The position numbers and the translations under genes are program-made. The notes below the pieces were generated by a model that was given only the letters and a program-made list of their open reading frames with translations, made no database searches and was not told where the DNA came from. From an uncultured Rhodopila sp. (GTDB lineage: Bacteria > Pseudomonadota > Alphaproteobacteria > Acetobacterales > Acetobacteraceae), in assembly GCA_903932145.1 (NCBI GenBank), contig CAIZFE010000062.1, positions 1 to 64,000 on the forward strand: a stretch of DNA of 64,000 bases. Direction: 5' to 3'. This document shows positions 35,704 to 44,184 of the stretch, in pieces. Positions within the stretch are counted from its first letter, which is position 1, and every line of letters begins with the position of its first letter.

Positions 35704-36051
35704 CGTCAGATTCCCCCGAATCGTCGGTATTTCTTTGGGATGCCGGCTATGCCGCCGAGAAAATCGGCCGCTTCATCGATGGTCGCACGCTCAATGAGTA
35801 TCTGACCGATGAAATGCTGCGTTCCGCGGTCGAACTCCAGTCGAGATCATCGGTGAGGCCCTTGCCTGCCTGCGCCGGACGCAGCGGAGATACCTGACAT
35901 TTATGAAATCATCGCATTTCGCAATGTTATCATCCACGCCTACGCCACGATCAATAATCGGTTAGTTTGGGCTGCCGTCGAAAAAAAGCGGCCAGACCTG
36001 CTCGTGACGCTCACGCGGATGGTCGGGGATGAACCTTCGCCGGCGACATAG
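35700..36051 (+). pseudogene. hepT: HepT-type HEPN RNase toxin, two frameshifts
   Basis: The intact N-terminus (FLWDAGYAAEKIGRFIDGRTLNEYL, key DAxxAxxxIxxF) breaks after AVELQ: one base is missing in CAG-TCGAG, where CAG-TTC-GAG is expected. The next frame gives EIIGEALACLRRTQ, then a second base is missing at CAGCGGAG. The third segment reads EIPDIYEIIAFRNVIIHAYATINN and contains the HEPN catalytic RxxxxHxY motif (RNVIIHAY), ending at TAG 36049-36051. Restoring one base at each site rebuilds a normal HepT of about 117 residues. The toxin is inactive unless these are sequencing errors. Confidence 0.8.
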
Positions 36052-36147
36052 CGGCTACGCCGGAAACGGCACCAGAATCGTCGCCGCTCTGGATTTGACC
36101 CAATCCACTTTCCTCTGCATGACTCACCAAAACAGGGGGAACCCACC

Positions 36148-36312
36148 ATGCTGTCGGCAGCCGGCACCCGCCTTCTCAGACCCAACTTCCCCCAAACGGC
36201 GCCGAGCAAATTGTTCCGTCGCATCTGGCAACCAATCTCGCTGAGCACCGCACTTCCGAAACCCGGGTCGCCAATCCAAGCGGGTAAGGAGTGGTCATGC
36301 GCACAGAACTGA
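36148..36312 (+). CDS. Possible 54-residue basic leader peptide
   Basis: ATG at 36148 is preceded by AGGGGGAACC, a good ribosome site, and the frame runs 54 codons to overlap the start of the hydrolase gene (36297) by 16 bases. The product is Pro- and basic-rich with no recognised motif. It may be a translated leader coupling to the hydrolase, or chance. Confidence 0.22.
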   Translation: MLSAAGTRLLRPNFPQTAPSKLFRRIWQPISLSTALPKPGSPIQAGKEWSCAQN

Positions 36313-37112
36313 TTTCCATTCCAACCGACACCATCCCGCTCGACGGCGCGTTGCACCTCCCGGACACAACCCCGACCGGCGCCGTGCTGCTGTTCCACGG
36401 CAACACGATGAACTTCTACACAGGCGCACCCCGCTTCCTGCCGCCGGCGCTGACCGCGATGGGATACGCCTGCCTCGCCTTCAACCGCCGCGGTCACGAC
36501 ATCCTCAGCATCCGAGACAGCCGAGCGGCCGAAGGTGCGGCCTTCCAACTGACCAGCGAGGGGATCGAGGACAACCGCCTCGCCGCCGCCTGGATGCGAC
36601 AGCAAGGTTTCCCGCCGCCGGTCATCATCGGTCACAGCAACGGCGGCATGCTGTCGATCCCGCACGTCGTCGCGCATCCGGACACACCGGCGCTGATCCT
36701 ACTGTCCGCCCACGGCGGCGGCCGCGACGGCGTGCGCCGGACCAGCGCCGCCGGCCTGATGGCCGCGGATCGACTCGACGAACTCACCGCTCAGGCGCAC
36801 GCAATGGTTGCCGCCGGCCGGGGCCGCGACCTGATGCTGATGCCCGGTTGGTGGTACGTCATCACCGCCGAAAGCTTCCTGGATCGGGCCAGCGCCATGC
36901 CCGACATGCTGGAACTCGCACCGCGCATCACCTGCCCGTCCCTGTTCCTCCGCGGCGACGAGGAAAGCGCGGACAACTATCCGGCCGAGGCGTTCAAGGC
37001 CCGATCCGGCGGGCCGTGCGACGTCGATATCATCCCCAACTGCGACCATTTCTACCGTGGGCGCCAGGATGCGGTGATCCAAAGGGTCACGTCCTGGCTA
37101 CGATCTGTTTGA
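36297..37112 (+). CDS. Alpha/beta hydrolase
   Basis: A 271-residue cytoplasmic hydrolase. The oxyanion motif is LLFHGNTMN; the nucleophile elbow GHSNGG contains the catalytic Ser, with the Asp probably in FLRGDEESAD and the His in IPNCDHFYRG. ATG 36297 is chosen over GTG 36291 because AAGGAG lies 5 bases before it. It is 33 bp upstream of the ABC exporter gene and could be co-transcribed. The substrate is unknown. Confidence 0.78.
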   Translation: MRTELISIPTDTIPLDGALHLPDTTPTGAVLLFHGNTMNFYTGAPRFLPPALTAMGYACLAFNRRGHDILSIRDSRAAEGAAFQLTSEGIEDNRLAAAWMRQQGFPPPVIIGHSNGGMLSIPHVVAHPDTPALILLSAHGGGRDGVRRTSAAGLMAADRLDELTAQAHAMVAAGRGRDLMLMPGWWYVITAESFLDRASAMPDMLELAPRITCPSLFLRGDEESADNYPAEAFKARSGGPCDVDIIPNCDHFYRGRQDAVIQRVTSWLRSV

Positions 37113-37145
37113 TTTTGTTCCACCACTGGGGCACCTACTGCCCGC

Positions 37146-38903
37146 ATGAAGATCGCCCAAAATGCCAACGGAACTCGCTATCTGCTGACCCGGCTGTGGC
37201 GGGAGTATATCCGCCACTATAAGGCCACGCTCGGTCTTGTCTTGTTCCTCAGCTTCGCGATGGCCGCCTCGACGGCGCTGTATCCGCTGGTGCTGCAATA
37301 CGCCGGCATTCTGTTCGCGCACTCCGATCCGCGGATCGCGTGGCAGATTCCTCTGCTGGTGATCCTGGTCACCTGCCTGAAAGCCATCTCGCAATATTTC
37401 CAAAGCGTCGAGTCGCAGGACCTGATGCTGCGGGTGATCCGCGACCTGCAGAACCGCATGTTCGCGCATCTGACCCGCACCGACCTCGCCCGCATCGAAC
37501 GCGAGGCTCCTGCCCAGCTCGCCACCCGCTTCACAACCGACGCAACGATGATCGGGGGCGCGATGATACGCACGGTGCAGGGCGCCGCCGACGTCGTCAC
37601 CGTCGTCGGGTTGGTGGGGTCGATGATCTATATGGACCCGCTGCTGTCTCTCATGTCCGCCTTGCTGTATCCGCTCGCTGCCGTGCCGATCCAGCGCATC
37701 GGCAAGCGCGTCCGCCGAGCCTCGGGCGGGATGCAGGAAATGATGGGCGAAACGGCGGCGCTGTTGAATGAGAGTTTCGCCCAGGCCCGCACCGTCCGCG
37801 CCTACCGTCTGGAACAGATCGAAACCAAGCGCGCCAGCGCCACGTTCCAGTCGCTGTATCGCACTTTGCTGGGCATCACCAAAAGCCGCTCCCGCGTCGA
37901 ACCGGTGCTGGAGGTCCTCGGCGGCATCGCCGTCGCCATGGTCATCGCGTTTGAGGCCTGGCGCGCCACCGCCAACGACCACACTCTGGGTGATTTCAGT
38001 GCGTTTGTCGGCGCCCTGCTGCTCGCCGCGCGTCCGTTACGCGCACTGGGTTCACTGAACACGGCGCTGCAGGAGGGATTGGCTGGTCTGGTCCGGGTGT
38101 TCGCCGTGATCGATGAACCCGCTCGAATCCAGGACCTGCCAGGAGCAGTGCCTTTGCCGCCCGGACGCGGACATGTGCGCTTTGACAATGTCGGGTTCGT
38201 CTATCCGGACGGGCGAGTCGGGCTGGACGGCCTGACCTTTCAGGCGTTGCCCGGCCAGACCGTCGCGCTGGTCGGACCATCCGGAGCCGGCAAATCCACC
38301 GCTCTGGCCCTGATTCCGCGGCTGCACGATGCCACCACCGGGACTGTCAACATCGACGACGCGGATGTCCGCTCGGTCACGCTCGCCAGTCTGCGCGACA
38401 GCATCGCCTATGTCGGCCAGGACGCGCTGCTGTTCGACGACACCATCGCAGCCAACATCGCCCTCGGCCGCCCGGACGCCAGCCGCGCCGAGATCGAGGC
38501 GGCTGGCGAAGCCGCCTTCGCGTCCATTTTCGTCGCGGCGCTGCCGCTGGGCTACGATACCATTGTCGGATCGGGCGGCGGCCGCCTGTCCGGCGGCCAG
38601 CGCCAGCGCATCTCCCTCGCTCGGGCTTTGCTGCGCAACCCCCGAATTCTACTACTGGATGAGGCCACCAGCGCGCTGGACGCCGAAAGCGAGGCGGCCG
38701 TGCAGATGGCTTTGGCCAAACTGCGCGCCGGGCGGACGACGATTGTCATCGCACACAGGTTATCGACGGTGCGAGACGCCGATCTGGTGGTCGCGCTGGC
38801 CGACGGCAAGGCCGTGGAGATGGGCACGCACGCCTCCCTGGTCGCCGATGACGGGCTGTATGCAAGGCTGGTGCGCACCCAATCGCTGGGTTTGGCGGCA
38901 TGA
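37146..38903 (+). CDS. ABC exporter, fused permease-ATPase (MsbA-like)
   Basis: A 585-residue half transporter working as a homodimer. The six-helix domain covers residues 1-320. The nucleotide-binding domain follows: Walker A VGPSGAGKST (about 378-387), Q-loop YVGQDALLFDDTI, signature RLSGGQRQRISLARAL, Walker B ILLLDEATSALD and H-loop VIAHRLSTV. It is similar to MsbA-type lipid A or multidrug flippases; the true substrate cannot be told from sequence. There is no second half transporter nearby. Confidence 0.88.
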   Translation: MKIAQNANGTRYLLTRLWREYIRHYKATLGLVLFLSFAMAASTALYPLVLQYAGILFAHSDPRIAWQIPLLVILVTCLKAISQYFQSVESQDLMLRVIRDLQNRMFAHLTRTDLARIEREAPAQLATRFTTDATMIGGAMIRTVQGAADVVTVVGLVGSMIYMDPLLSLMSALLYPLAAVPIQRIGKRVRRASGGMQEMMGETAALLNESFAQARTVRAYRLEQIETKRASATFQSLYRTLLGITKSRSRVEPVLEVLGGIAVAMVIAFEAWRATANDHTLGDFSAFVGALLLAARPLRALGSLNTALQEGLAGLVRVFAVIDEPARIQDLPGAVPLPPGRGHVRFDNVGFVYPDGRVGLDGLTFQALPGQTVALVGPSGAGKSTALALIPRLHDATTGTVNIDDADVRSVTLASLRDSIAYVGQDALLFDDTIAANIALGRPDASRAEIEAAGEAAFASIFVAALPLGYDTIVGSGGGRLSGGQRQRISLARALLRNPRILLLDEATSALDAESEAAVQMALAKLRAGRTTIVIAHRLSTVRDADLVVALADGKAVEMGTHASLVADDGLYARLVRTQSLGLAA

Positions 38904-39373
38904 CCGAGTCGCTGTGAAGGTCCTTCTATTCGGGAAGACCCGCCACGTTTGCCGGCTGATGCGGGACGCCGCCGCTGATTGCCGCGGCGCCGGGCTGCCG
39001 TGATGCCGCTGGTCTGAGGCAGACGGCGCGCGTGCGGCGCGCATCAGATGCATCGGTCGCTCCCAGCCAACGCATCGCACCCGGAATCGGGGCGGCGGAA
39101 CGCATCCACGTCCAGCGGAGTCGCATGGTTGTTCTGACAGTGCACACAGACCAGAAGCGAATCTTGAGATATGTCTCGATCCCGATGCTGGCCGATCAGG
39201 ATGCGGCCGAGCCGAGCGAACCGCGATCCGAGTCTGGCGGACCTTGGGCTATTGCGCACATTACGAGTCATCGAAGAGGGTCGTGGCGGGTTCAAAGGTT
39301 GCGCTTCAGCGGGTCGATTGCCCCAAGTGCTAAGCCGCAACAAACCGGCTGAAGGCCGAAGATGAGCGGCCTG
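38904..39373. other. Gene-free region, possible decayed zinc-ribbon gene
   Basis: This 470-bp gap separates convergent genes. On the minus strand around 39050-39160 the frame reads LLVCVHCQNNHATPLDVDAF followed by stops and another C-rich run, which resembles a decayed small zinc-ribbon protein. I cannot support a functional gene. No clear terminator is seen. Confidence 0.3.
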
Positions 39374-40111
39374 TCAAACGCGCCGACGGGCCGCGCACAA
39401 CCCGAGCAGACCAAGACCAAAAATCGACAAGGTGGCCGGCTCCGGAACGGAGGCGCCGGAGTGGCCCACGCTCGGACCAAGGCCGCTGTGGCCACCGCCG
39501 ACGCCTAAGCCCGGGACGCTGGCGGCGGTGTATGTGTAGGTAACCGTCTCGGTGCCGCCGTCGCCGAAAAATAAGCCGCCGAAGGCTACTCCGCTGCCGG
39601 TGCCCGAATAATGTCCCATCACACCGGCGCTATCGACGACAACTGATATTTCGCCGGTGGAGGAGGTTTCATAGGCAGCGAAACTGGAAACCGCGACGGA
39701 ATTGGTGGTGGTGGTCCTCGTCGTCGCGGCGACTGTCTGACTGGCCATGCGCGCAGCCGTGGTGCCGCTGGCCGGCCCGGCAGTGGCGATGTCGGTCACA
39801 AGGGCGCCGCCTGGTCCGGACATGGTGAACGTGAATGAGGCGGTGGCGTTCCTGAATGCCGTCGCTCTGGCCGACAAATCCAGGACCACCGCTTCAGCGG
39901 TGGTGGTGACGCTGAAGCTCAGCGTGACGCCGGTCAGCGTCCCGAGTGCCGTGTCAAACGACTCCAGCTCGTAGGTGTTGGCGCTGGTTGCGTTCGCAAA
40001 TGCCGCCTGGGTGTCACTGAACGTCTGGGTCAGTGTCGTGGCCCGCGCACAGATTGGCTCGGCCGTAGCGAAGGCAGTGAGCGCAATGGCGGCGAGGGCC
40101 AACTTATTCAA
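39374..40111 (-). CDS. PEP-CTERM sorted secreted protein
   Basis: A 245-residue exported protein with an N-terminal signal (residues 1-24, LALAAIALTAFATAEPICARA), a Thr/Ser/Ala-rich beta-sandwich body, a Gly/His-rich linker (GLGVGGGHSGLGPSVGHSG) and a C-terminal sorting signal VPEPATLSIFGLGLLGLCAARRRV. The last part is the PEP motif, a hydrophobic helix and an Arg cluster processed by exosortase. It shares FDTxLGTLTGVT, the linker-free body plan and the sorting tail with the neighbour at 40986, so the two are paralogues. The exosortase is not in the window. The role is probably in the cell envelope or exopolysaccharide matrix. Confidence 0.83.
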   Translation of the reverse strand: MNKLALAAIALTAFATAEPICARATTLTQTFSDTQAAFANATSANTYELESFDTALGTLTGVTLSFSVTTTAEAVVLDLSARATAFRNATASFTFTMSGPGGALVTDIATAGPASGTTAARMASQTVAATTRTTTTNSVAVSSFAAYETSSTGEISVVVDSAGVMGHYSGTGSGVAFGGLFFGDGGTETVTYTYTAASVPGLGVGGGHSGLGPSVGHSGASVPEPATLSIFGLGLLGLCAARRRV

Positions 40112-40985
40112 CGTTCAGTCTCCGGGCGGCCGCTGCGGTGAGCGGCCTGGGTTAATTTCGATAACGTCTGTCTAGCAGAAATGTGATGACATGCAATATT
40201 TAAAAACAGACTAACGTCTCATTATTAGTCGTTTGGGTTGGCCGACATTTCAACGTGTTGCAACCCAGCCTGGACGGGGCGCCAAACCTGGCTTGGGGAC
40301 GACCGCACGGATACAGTTCTACCTCCCTAAAATTGGCGGATTTCCATACACGCAGGCGCAAACCGGCCGCTACGGCCGATAATCCTGCCTGGCACGGCGA
40401 AACCCGGGCGCCTCAAGGTGTTGGTCAGGGCCATTAACAATCAAAGGTTGTGGAGCCACTGTCAGCGCGATAGCTTATCCAATGCTTTTTGTTGGAAATC
40501 GCCGCAGAAAATGCATAGCAGCCCTGCGTTTCGCCAATTAAGGCATCAGAAAGGTCCGATCGGCACAAATGCAGGCGTTCGGCCACCACGACGGCGACGC
40601 GGGCACTGCCACCGGTTTAGATGGCACCTCGGTCCGGCATCTTTCGATGCGGCTCGGCCGGGGCGACCTTCTCATGCAATCGCTAAGCAGCCAGGCATTT
40701 GTCGCCGGTCAACGTGACCCCGAGGACGGATCGATTGCCCATCCCCCACATGACAAGACGCCACGCGGAGTCCGGAGCCGCCGGGCTGGACCGATGAGGA
40801 AACGAGGTGTTCATCGCCGGTATCCACCGTGGCTCGTCGCCACGAGCGACAGCCTGTTCCCCAAAAGAAAAGGCCAGCTTGTTAAGCTGGCCTCGACTTC
40901 GCAAAACCACCCGGCGCTGCCGGTGTCGTCGTGATCGCCGCCAAAAGGCGCCGGACATGCTGACTGCCGGGAACCCGGCAGCCTG
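40112..40985. other. Long region without a recognised gene
   Basis: Of these 874 bp, the right end holds the terminator of the downstream-facing gene at 40986, and the left end holds the AT-rich promoter region of the gene ending at 39374 (GACTAA...TTAGTC inverted repeat at 40209-40230; TAACGTCT repeated at 40162 and 40212). In between, open frames on both strands look random. No palindrome of the dispersed family is present. Confidence 0.45.
40861..40893 (-). terminator. Rho-independent terminator of the second PEP-CTERM gene
   Basis: Read on the minus strand, AGGCCAGCTT-AAC-AAGCTGGCCT makes a perfect 10-bp stem with a 3-base loop (40871-40893), followed by TTTTCTTTTGG (40861-40870). It lies about 90 bp after the stop at 40986. 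Confidence 0.82.
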
Positions 40986-41687
40986 TTAAACGCGCCGGCG
41001 TGCCGCGCGCAGCCCAAGCAGTCCGAGGCAGAAGATCGACATGGTCGCCGGCTCCGGCACCGCGGCGATAGCGGTGCTAAAGGTATAGGTGACGGTCGCG
41101 GTGCCCCCGGCAGTCGCATCACCACTGAAAAACAGTGAAACCGTCGGGTCGCCAGTGGTGACTCCGGTATAGCTGCCGCCATCGGTGTTGGTGGCTATGA
41201 AGGCGACATCCGCGCCGCCCGGGGTTTCATAAGCGCTCAGGTCACCGGTAACCGCGGTGGAACTGGTGTCGGTGGCCGTATTACCGGTCAGAGCGACCTG
41301 GGTGTACCCGGTGGAGGGATCGGCTGCCGCCACGCTTCCGATGAACGGGCCGGCCTGGGCCGTGGTGTAAACGACCGTCCCATCCGGTCCGCTCAGGTTC
41401 ACCGAGACCCAGGCGTTAGCGGCCGTGTATGCCTGCTCCGTATCGTTGATATTAAAGATATCCACTTCGGCGGTGATGTTGCTGGTGTAGCCCACCGTGA
41501 CGCCCGTCAACGTCCCGAGCGACGTGTCGAACGATGGCAACTCGTATACGGCGGTGTAATCCAGAGACGCGATATCGACCTGGAGCGAGATCGTCGCGCT
41601 GAAGGTCTCAGTGCCTGCCCGGGCATAGGTTGGCGCGGCGATCGTCAAGGCCGTGAGCGCGATGGCGAACGAGTTCAGCCTAGTCAA
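40986..41687 (-). CDS. PEP-CTERM sorted secreted protein, paralogue
   Basis: A 233-residue exported protein with signal peptide (TRLNSFAIALTALTIAAPTYARA), beta-rich Thr/Ser/Gly body and PEP-CTERM tail VPEPATMSIFCLGLLGLRAARRRV. The start is TTG at 41687, with GGAG 8 bases upstream; this aligns with the paralogue's start (MNKLALAAIALTA), whereas the longer ATG frame from 41780 would place the signal peptide internally. It shares FDTSLGTLTGVTVGY with FDTALGTLTGVTLSF of the neighbour. It ends in an intrinsic terminator. Confidence 0.8.
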   Translation of the reverse strand: MTRLNSFAIALTALTIAAPTYARAGTETFSATISLQVDIASLDYTAVYELPSFDTSLGTLTGVTVGYTSNITAEVDIFNINDTEQAYTAANAWVSVNLSGPDGTVVYTTAQAGPFIGSVAAADPSTGYTQVALTGNTATDTSSTAVTGDLSAYETPGGADVAFIATNTDGGSYTGVTTGDPTVSLFFSGDATAGGTATVTYTFSTAIAAVPEPATMSIFCLGLLGLRAARRRV

Positions 41688-42159
41688 TGTCGTGTCTCCA
41701 AAAGGCTGGCGCGGCAAGCGGACCAGGGTTGTCGTGTCTGACCTCATTCTAACAGCGAAAGTTGCAGACGCAACAACCATGAAAGCGCAATTATCCCATA
41801 AATTGGATGTGTGGTTTTAAAGAGATTACACGCCGGCCGTTGCGAAATTTGACCGGCACGATCGGAAATCCGCCGGATGAACCCGGACAGCGCGCCACAG
41901 GTTGACGATCGGATCCGCGGGATCAACCGTCTCCCGCGGCGATTCGCGGGCAACATGACGGGCTCCAATCGAGCTATCCGGGAATGATCGCTTGTCTCTG
42001 GCGTCAGTCAGGATTTTTGCACCGGCCCCCTTTACAATGGCCATCCGGCTACGCTGTGTGTCGTACCCACACTTTAATCGCCCAAGCGTTCTTGACACCC
42101 GCCCCCCCCGTCGGTAGCAAGCGCCGGCTTTCCGGCACGTAATGTTGCCAGGAGCGAGC
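41688..42159. other. Divergent regulatory region, PEP-CTERM gene and atp operon
   Basis: This 472-bp region has no gene. It should hold the promoter of the 40986 gene (left) and of atpI (right, see the promoter entry). A C-run (CCGCCCCCCCCGTC) lies between the -35 and -10 candidates of the atp promoter. Confidence 0.5.
42092..42120 (+). promoter_or_regulatory. Candidate promoter of the Fo ATP synthase operon
   Basis: TTGACA (42092-42097) is a perfect -35 box. After 17 bases comes TAGCAA (42115-42120), a weak -10. It is 40 bp before the atpI start. The spacer is almost all G/C. Confidence 0.35.
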
Positions 42160-42474
42160 ATGAGCCAGGATCCTGGCGGCCCAGACCCCTCTTTCGAGGA
42201 TCGTCTCAAAGCCGCCCGAAGCAAGCAGGGTCTCGATGCCCCGCCGAAGCCACCCGCACAGGATGGCCTTGGCGGTTCCGCATGGGGAATCGGCGCGCGG
42301 GTTGGGGTAGAGTTGGTTTCGGCCCTTGTGGTGGCAGTCGCCATCGGATACGGGCTGGATCGAATTTTCCACACCACCCCGATCCTGACAGCGGTGTTCG
42401 TACCCCTGGGCGGCGCGGCCGGGGTTATGAATCTTTGGCGTCTTTTCGCGCCAAAGCGGTCGGATAGAAAGTAG
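42160..42474 (+). CDS. atpI: ATP synthase accessory protein AtpI (protein I)
   Basis: A 104-residue inner-membrane protein with a soluble N-terminal third and two hydrophobic helices (VELVSALVVAVAIGYGLD, then PILTAVFVPLGGAAGVMNLW). It is first in atpI-B-E-F'-F, the alphaproteobacterial Fo order, and assists c-ring assembly and magnesium supply in other bacteria. The start at 42160 has GGAG 6 bases upstream. Confidence 0.88.
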   Translation: MSQDPGGPDPSFEDRLKAARSKQGLDAPPKPPAQDGLGGSAWGIGARVGVELVSALVVAVAIGYGLDRIFHTTPILTAVFVPLGGAAGVMNLWRLFAPKRSDRK

Positions 42475-42485
42475 GAGCGCACAGC

Positions 42486-43247
42486 GTGGCGGCGGAAGGT
42501 TCGAATAGCATCGACGCGCTGGGACAATTCCAGCTTCATTCGGCTTTGGGCGCCGTGGGCGGTTCGGTGAACTTCACCCAATCCAACCTGATGATGATTA
42601 TCGCCGGCCTGGGCGTCATGGGACTGCTGTGGATGGGCATGAAGCCCCGCGCCATGGTCCCCGGCCGACTCCAATCGGCCGCCGAGATGGGTTACGAAAC
42701 CATCATGGGCATGTGCACGGAAACGATTGGCGGCCCCAAGAGCCGTAAATACTTCCCGTTCGTGTTCACTCTGTTTTTCTTCATTCTGTTTGGTAACCTG
42801 CTGGGCGTGTTCCCGCTGTTCTTCACCTTCACCAGCCATGTGATGGTGACCCTGGCGCTGTCGCTGACGGTCTTCCTGTTGGTGACGTTCGTCGGCATCA
42901 AGGAACACGGCCTGCACTGGTTCACCTACTTTGTGCCGCAGGGCATACCGAGGGCGCTCGCGCCGCTGATGGTCACGATCGAGATAATCTCCTATCTCTC
43001 GCGCATCATCTCCCTTTCGGTACGTCTGTTCGCCAACATGATGGCGGGCCACGTGATGCTGGAGGTCTTCGGATCATTCATCGTCATGCTGGGCGGCCTC
43101 GGATTGCTGGGTTACTTCCCGGCCGCTCTTTCGCTCGGTGTCAACACGATGCTGATCGGTTTCGAGCTGCTGGTGGCCACCCTGCAGGCTTACGTCTTTG
43201 CGATCCTGACCTGCATTTATCTTCATGATGCGGTTCACCTGCACTGA
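42486..43247 (+). CDS. atpB: F1Fo ATP synthase subunit a
   Basis: A 253-residue membrane stator subunit that forms the proton half-channels. The essential arginine is in ISLSVRLFANMMAGH. Hydrophobic helices include FVFTLFFFILFGNLLGVFP. The GTG start at 42486 is preceded by AGGAGCGCAC. It is 11 bp from atpI. Confidence 0.93.
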   Translation: MAAEGSNSIDALGQFQLHSALGAVGGSVNFTQSNLMMIIAGLGVMGLLWMGMKPRAMVPGRLQSAAEMGYETIMGMCTETIGGPKSRKYFPFVFTLFFFILFGNLLGVFPLFFTFTSHVMVTLALSLTVFLLVTFVGIKEHGLHWFTYFVPQGIPRALAPLMVTIEIISYLSRIISLSVRLFANMMAGHVMLEVFGSFIVMLGGLGLLGYFPAALSLGVNTMLIGFELLVATLQAYVFAILTCIYLHDAVHLH

Positions 43248-43324
43248 TCTCCCCTTAACAACCCCCTGAACAACCGGACGGACTTCTCCGTTCGCGCGAC
43301 CGGATAACGAAAGGAACTCGGACT

Positions 43325-43549
43325 ATGGACGTCGCTTCCGCCAAGATGCTGGGTGCCGGCATTGCTATGATTGCTCTCGCTGGAGTGGGCGTCGGCATGG
43401 GCACGATCTTCGGATCGCTCGTGACCAGCGTGGCCCGCAACCCGGCCTCACGCGCCAGCGTGTTTCCGCTTGCCATTCTTGGCTTTGCGTTGACCGAAGC
43501 CGTCGCGTTGTACGCGCTGGTTATCGCCTTCATCATCCTCTTCGTCTGA
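43325..43549 (+). CDS. atpE: F1Fo ATP synthase subunit c
   Basis: A 74-residue hairpin of two helices that oligomerises into the proton-driven rotor ring. The polar loop is ARNPASR, and the proton-carrying carboxylate is Glu58 in [15 protein letters not shown]. There is no sodium-type Q...ET motif, so it is proton-coupled. AAAGGAAC precedes the start. Confidence 0.94.
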   Translation: MDVASAKMLGAGIAMIALAGVGVGMGTIFGSLVTSVARNPASRASVFPLAILGFALTEAVALYALVIAFIILFV

Positions 43550-43587
43550 TAAAGGCGGGCGCAACTCGCTTGCGCCCGACACACACC

Positions 43588-44169
43588 ATGAAGATGTCCC
43601 GCTGGACCATGCCGCTCCTGGGAGCCGGTTTGCTCATGCTGCCCGCCGCCGCAATGGCGAAAGGCATGCCTCAGCTCGACTTCACGACTCCGCTCACGCT
43701 GAGTCAGGTTGTCTGGGGCGCGCTCATCTTCGGGTTCCTCTATTGGGTGCTGTCCACCACCGGCCTGCCGATGGTGGCGTCGGTGTTGGAAGAGCGGGCG
43801 ACGAAAATCTCTCGCGATCTGGATGAGGCCCGCGTGGCCAAGTCCAGTGCCGATGCCGGCATGGCGGAGGCCGATCAGGCCACCGCCAAGGCCCGTGCGG
43901 AGTCACAGGCGGCCATCAACGCCGCGCTGAATGACGCCAAATCCGCCGCCGCCGCTCAGGCCGAGACACTCAACGTTCGGTTGGAAAAGCAGTTGCAGGA
44001 CGCGGAAGCGCAAATCACCCGGGCTCGTGCCTCGGCGATGAGCGCGATCCGTCAGGTGGCAACGGAAACCGCCACCACCGTGGTGACAAGGTTGACTGGC
44101 AGCGCGCCGGACGCCGGTCGTCTGGATAGCGCGATCGGGTCAGCTTTGGCCGCTCGCGGTATCGGTTAA
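43588..44169 (+). CDS. atpF': F1Fo ATP synthase subunit b'
   Basis: A 193-residue peripheral-stalk subunit. After an unusually long, signal-like N-terminal segment (MPLLGAGLLMLPAAAMA) comes the membrane helix (LSQVVWGALIFGFLYWVL) and a long Ala/Gln/Glu-rich coiled coil. The start could also be ATG 43594 (MSRWTM); a TTG at 43570 is less likely. The pair of unlike b subunits is typical of alphaproteobacteria and phototrophs. Whether the extra N-terminal hydrophobic segment is cleaved is unknown. Confidence 0.87.
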   Translation: MKMSRWTMPLLGAGLLMLPAAAMAKGMPQLDFTTPLTLSQVVWGALIFGFLYWVLSTTGLPMVASVLEERATKISRDLDEARVAKSSADAGMAEADQATAKARAESQAAINAALNDAKSAAAAQAETLNVRLEKQLQDAEAQITRARASAMSAIRQVATETATTVVTRLTGSAPDAGRLDSAIGSALAARGIG

Positions 44170-44184
44170 GCAGGAGACGCCACG

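Noticed and set aside
39044-39343. Possible small zinc-ribbon gene (VCVHC...) on the minus strand
   Set aside because: Only one CxxC is in frame and the second lies past a stop; at best a decayed gene, mentioned only in the gap entry.
42486-43247. atpB GTG start as a possible annotation error, with an internal ATG instead
   Set aside because: The GTG has a good ribosome site and gives the full subunit a N-terminus; the internal ATG would truncate it.
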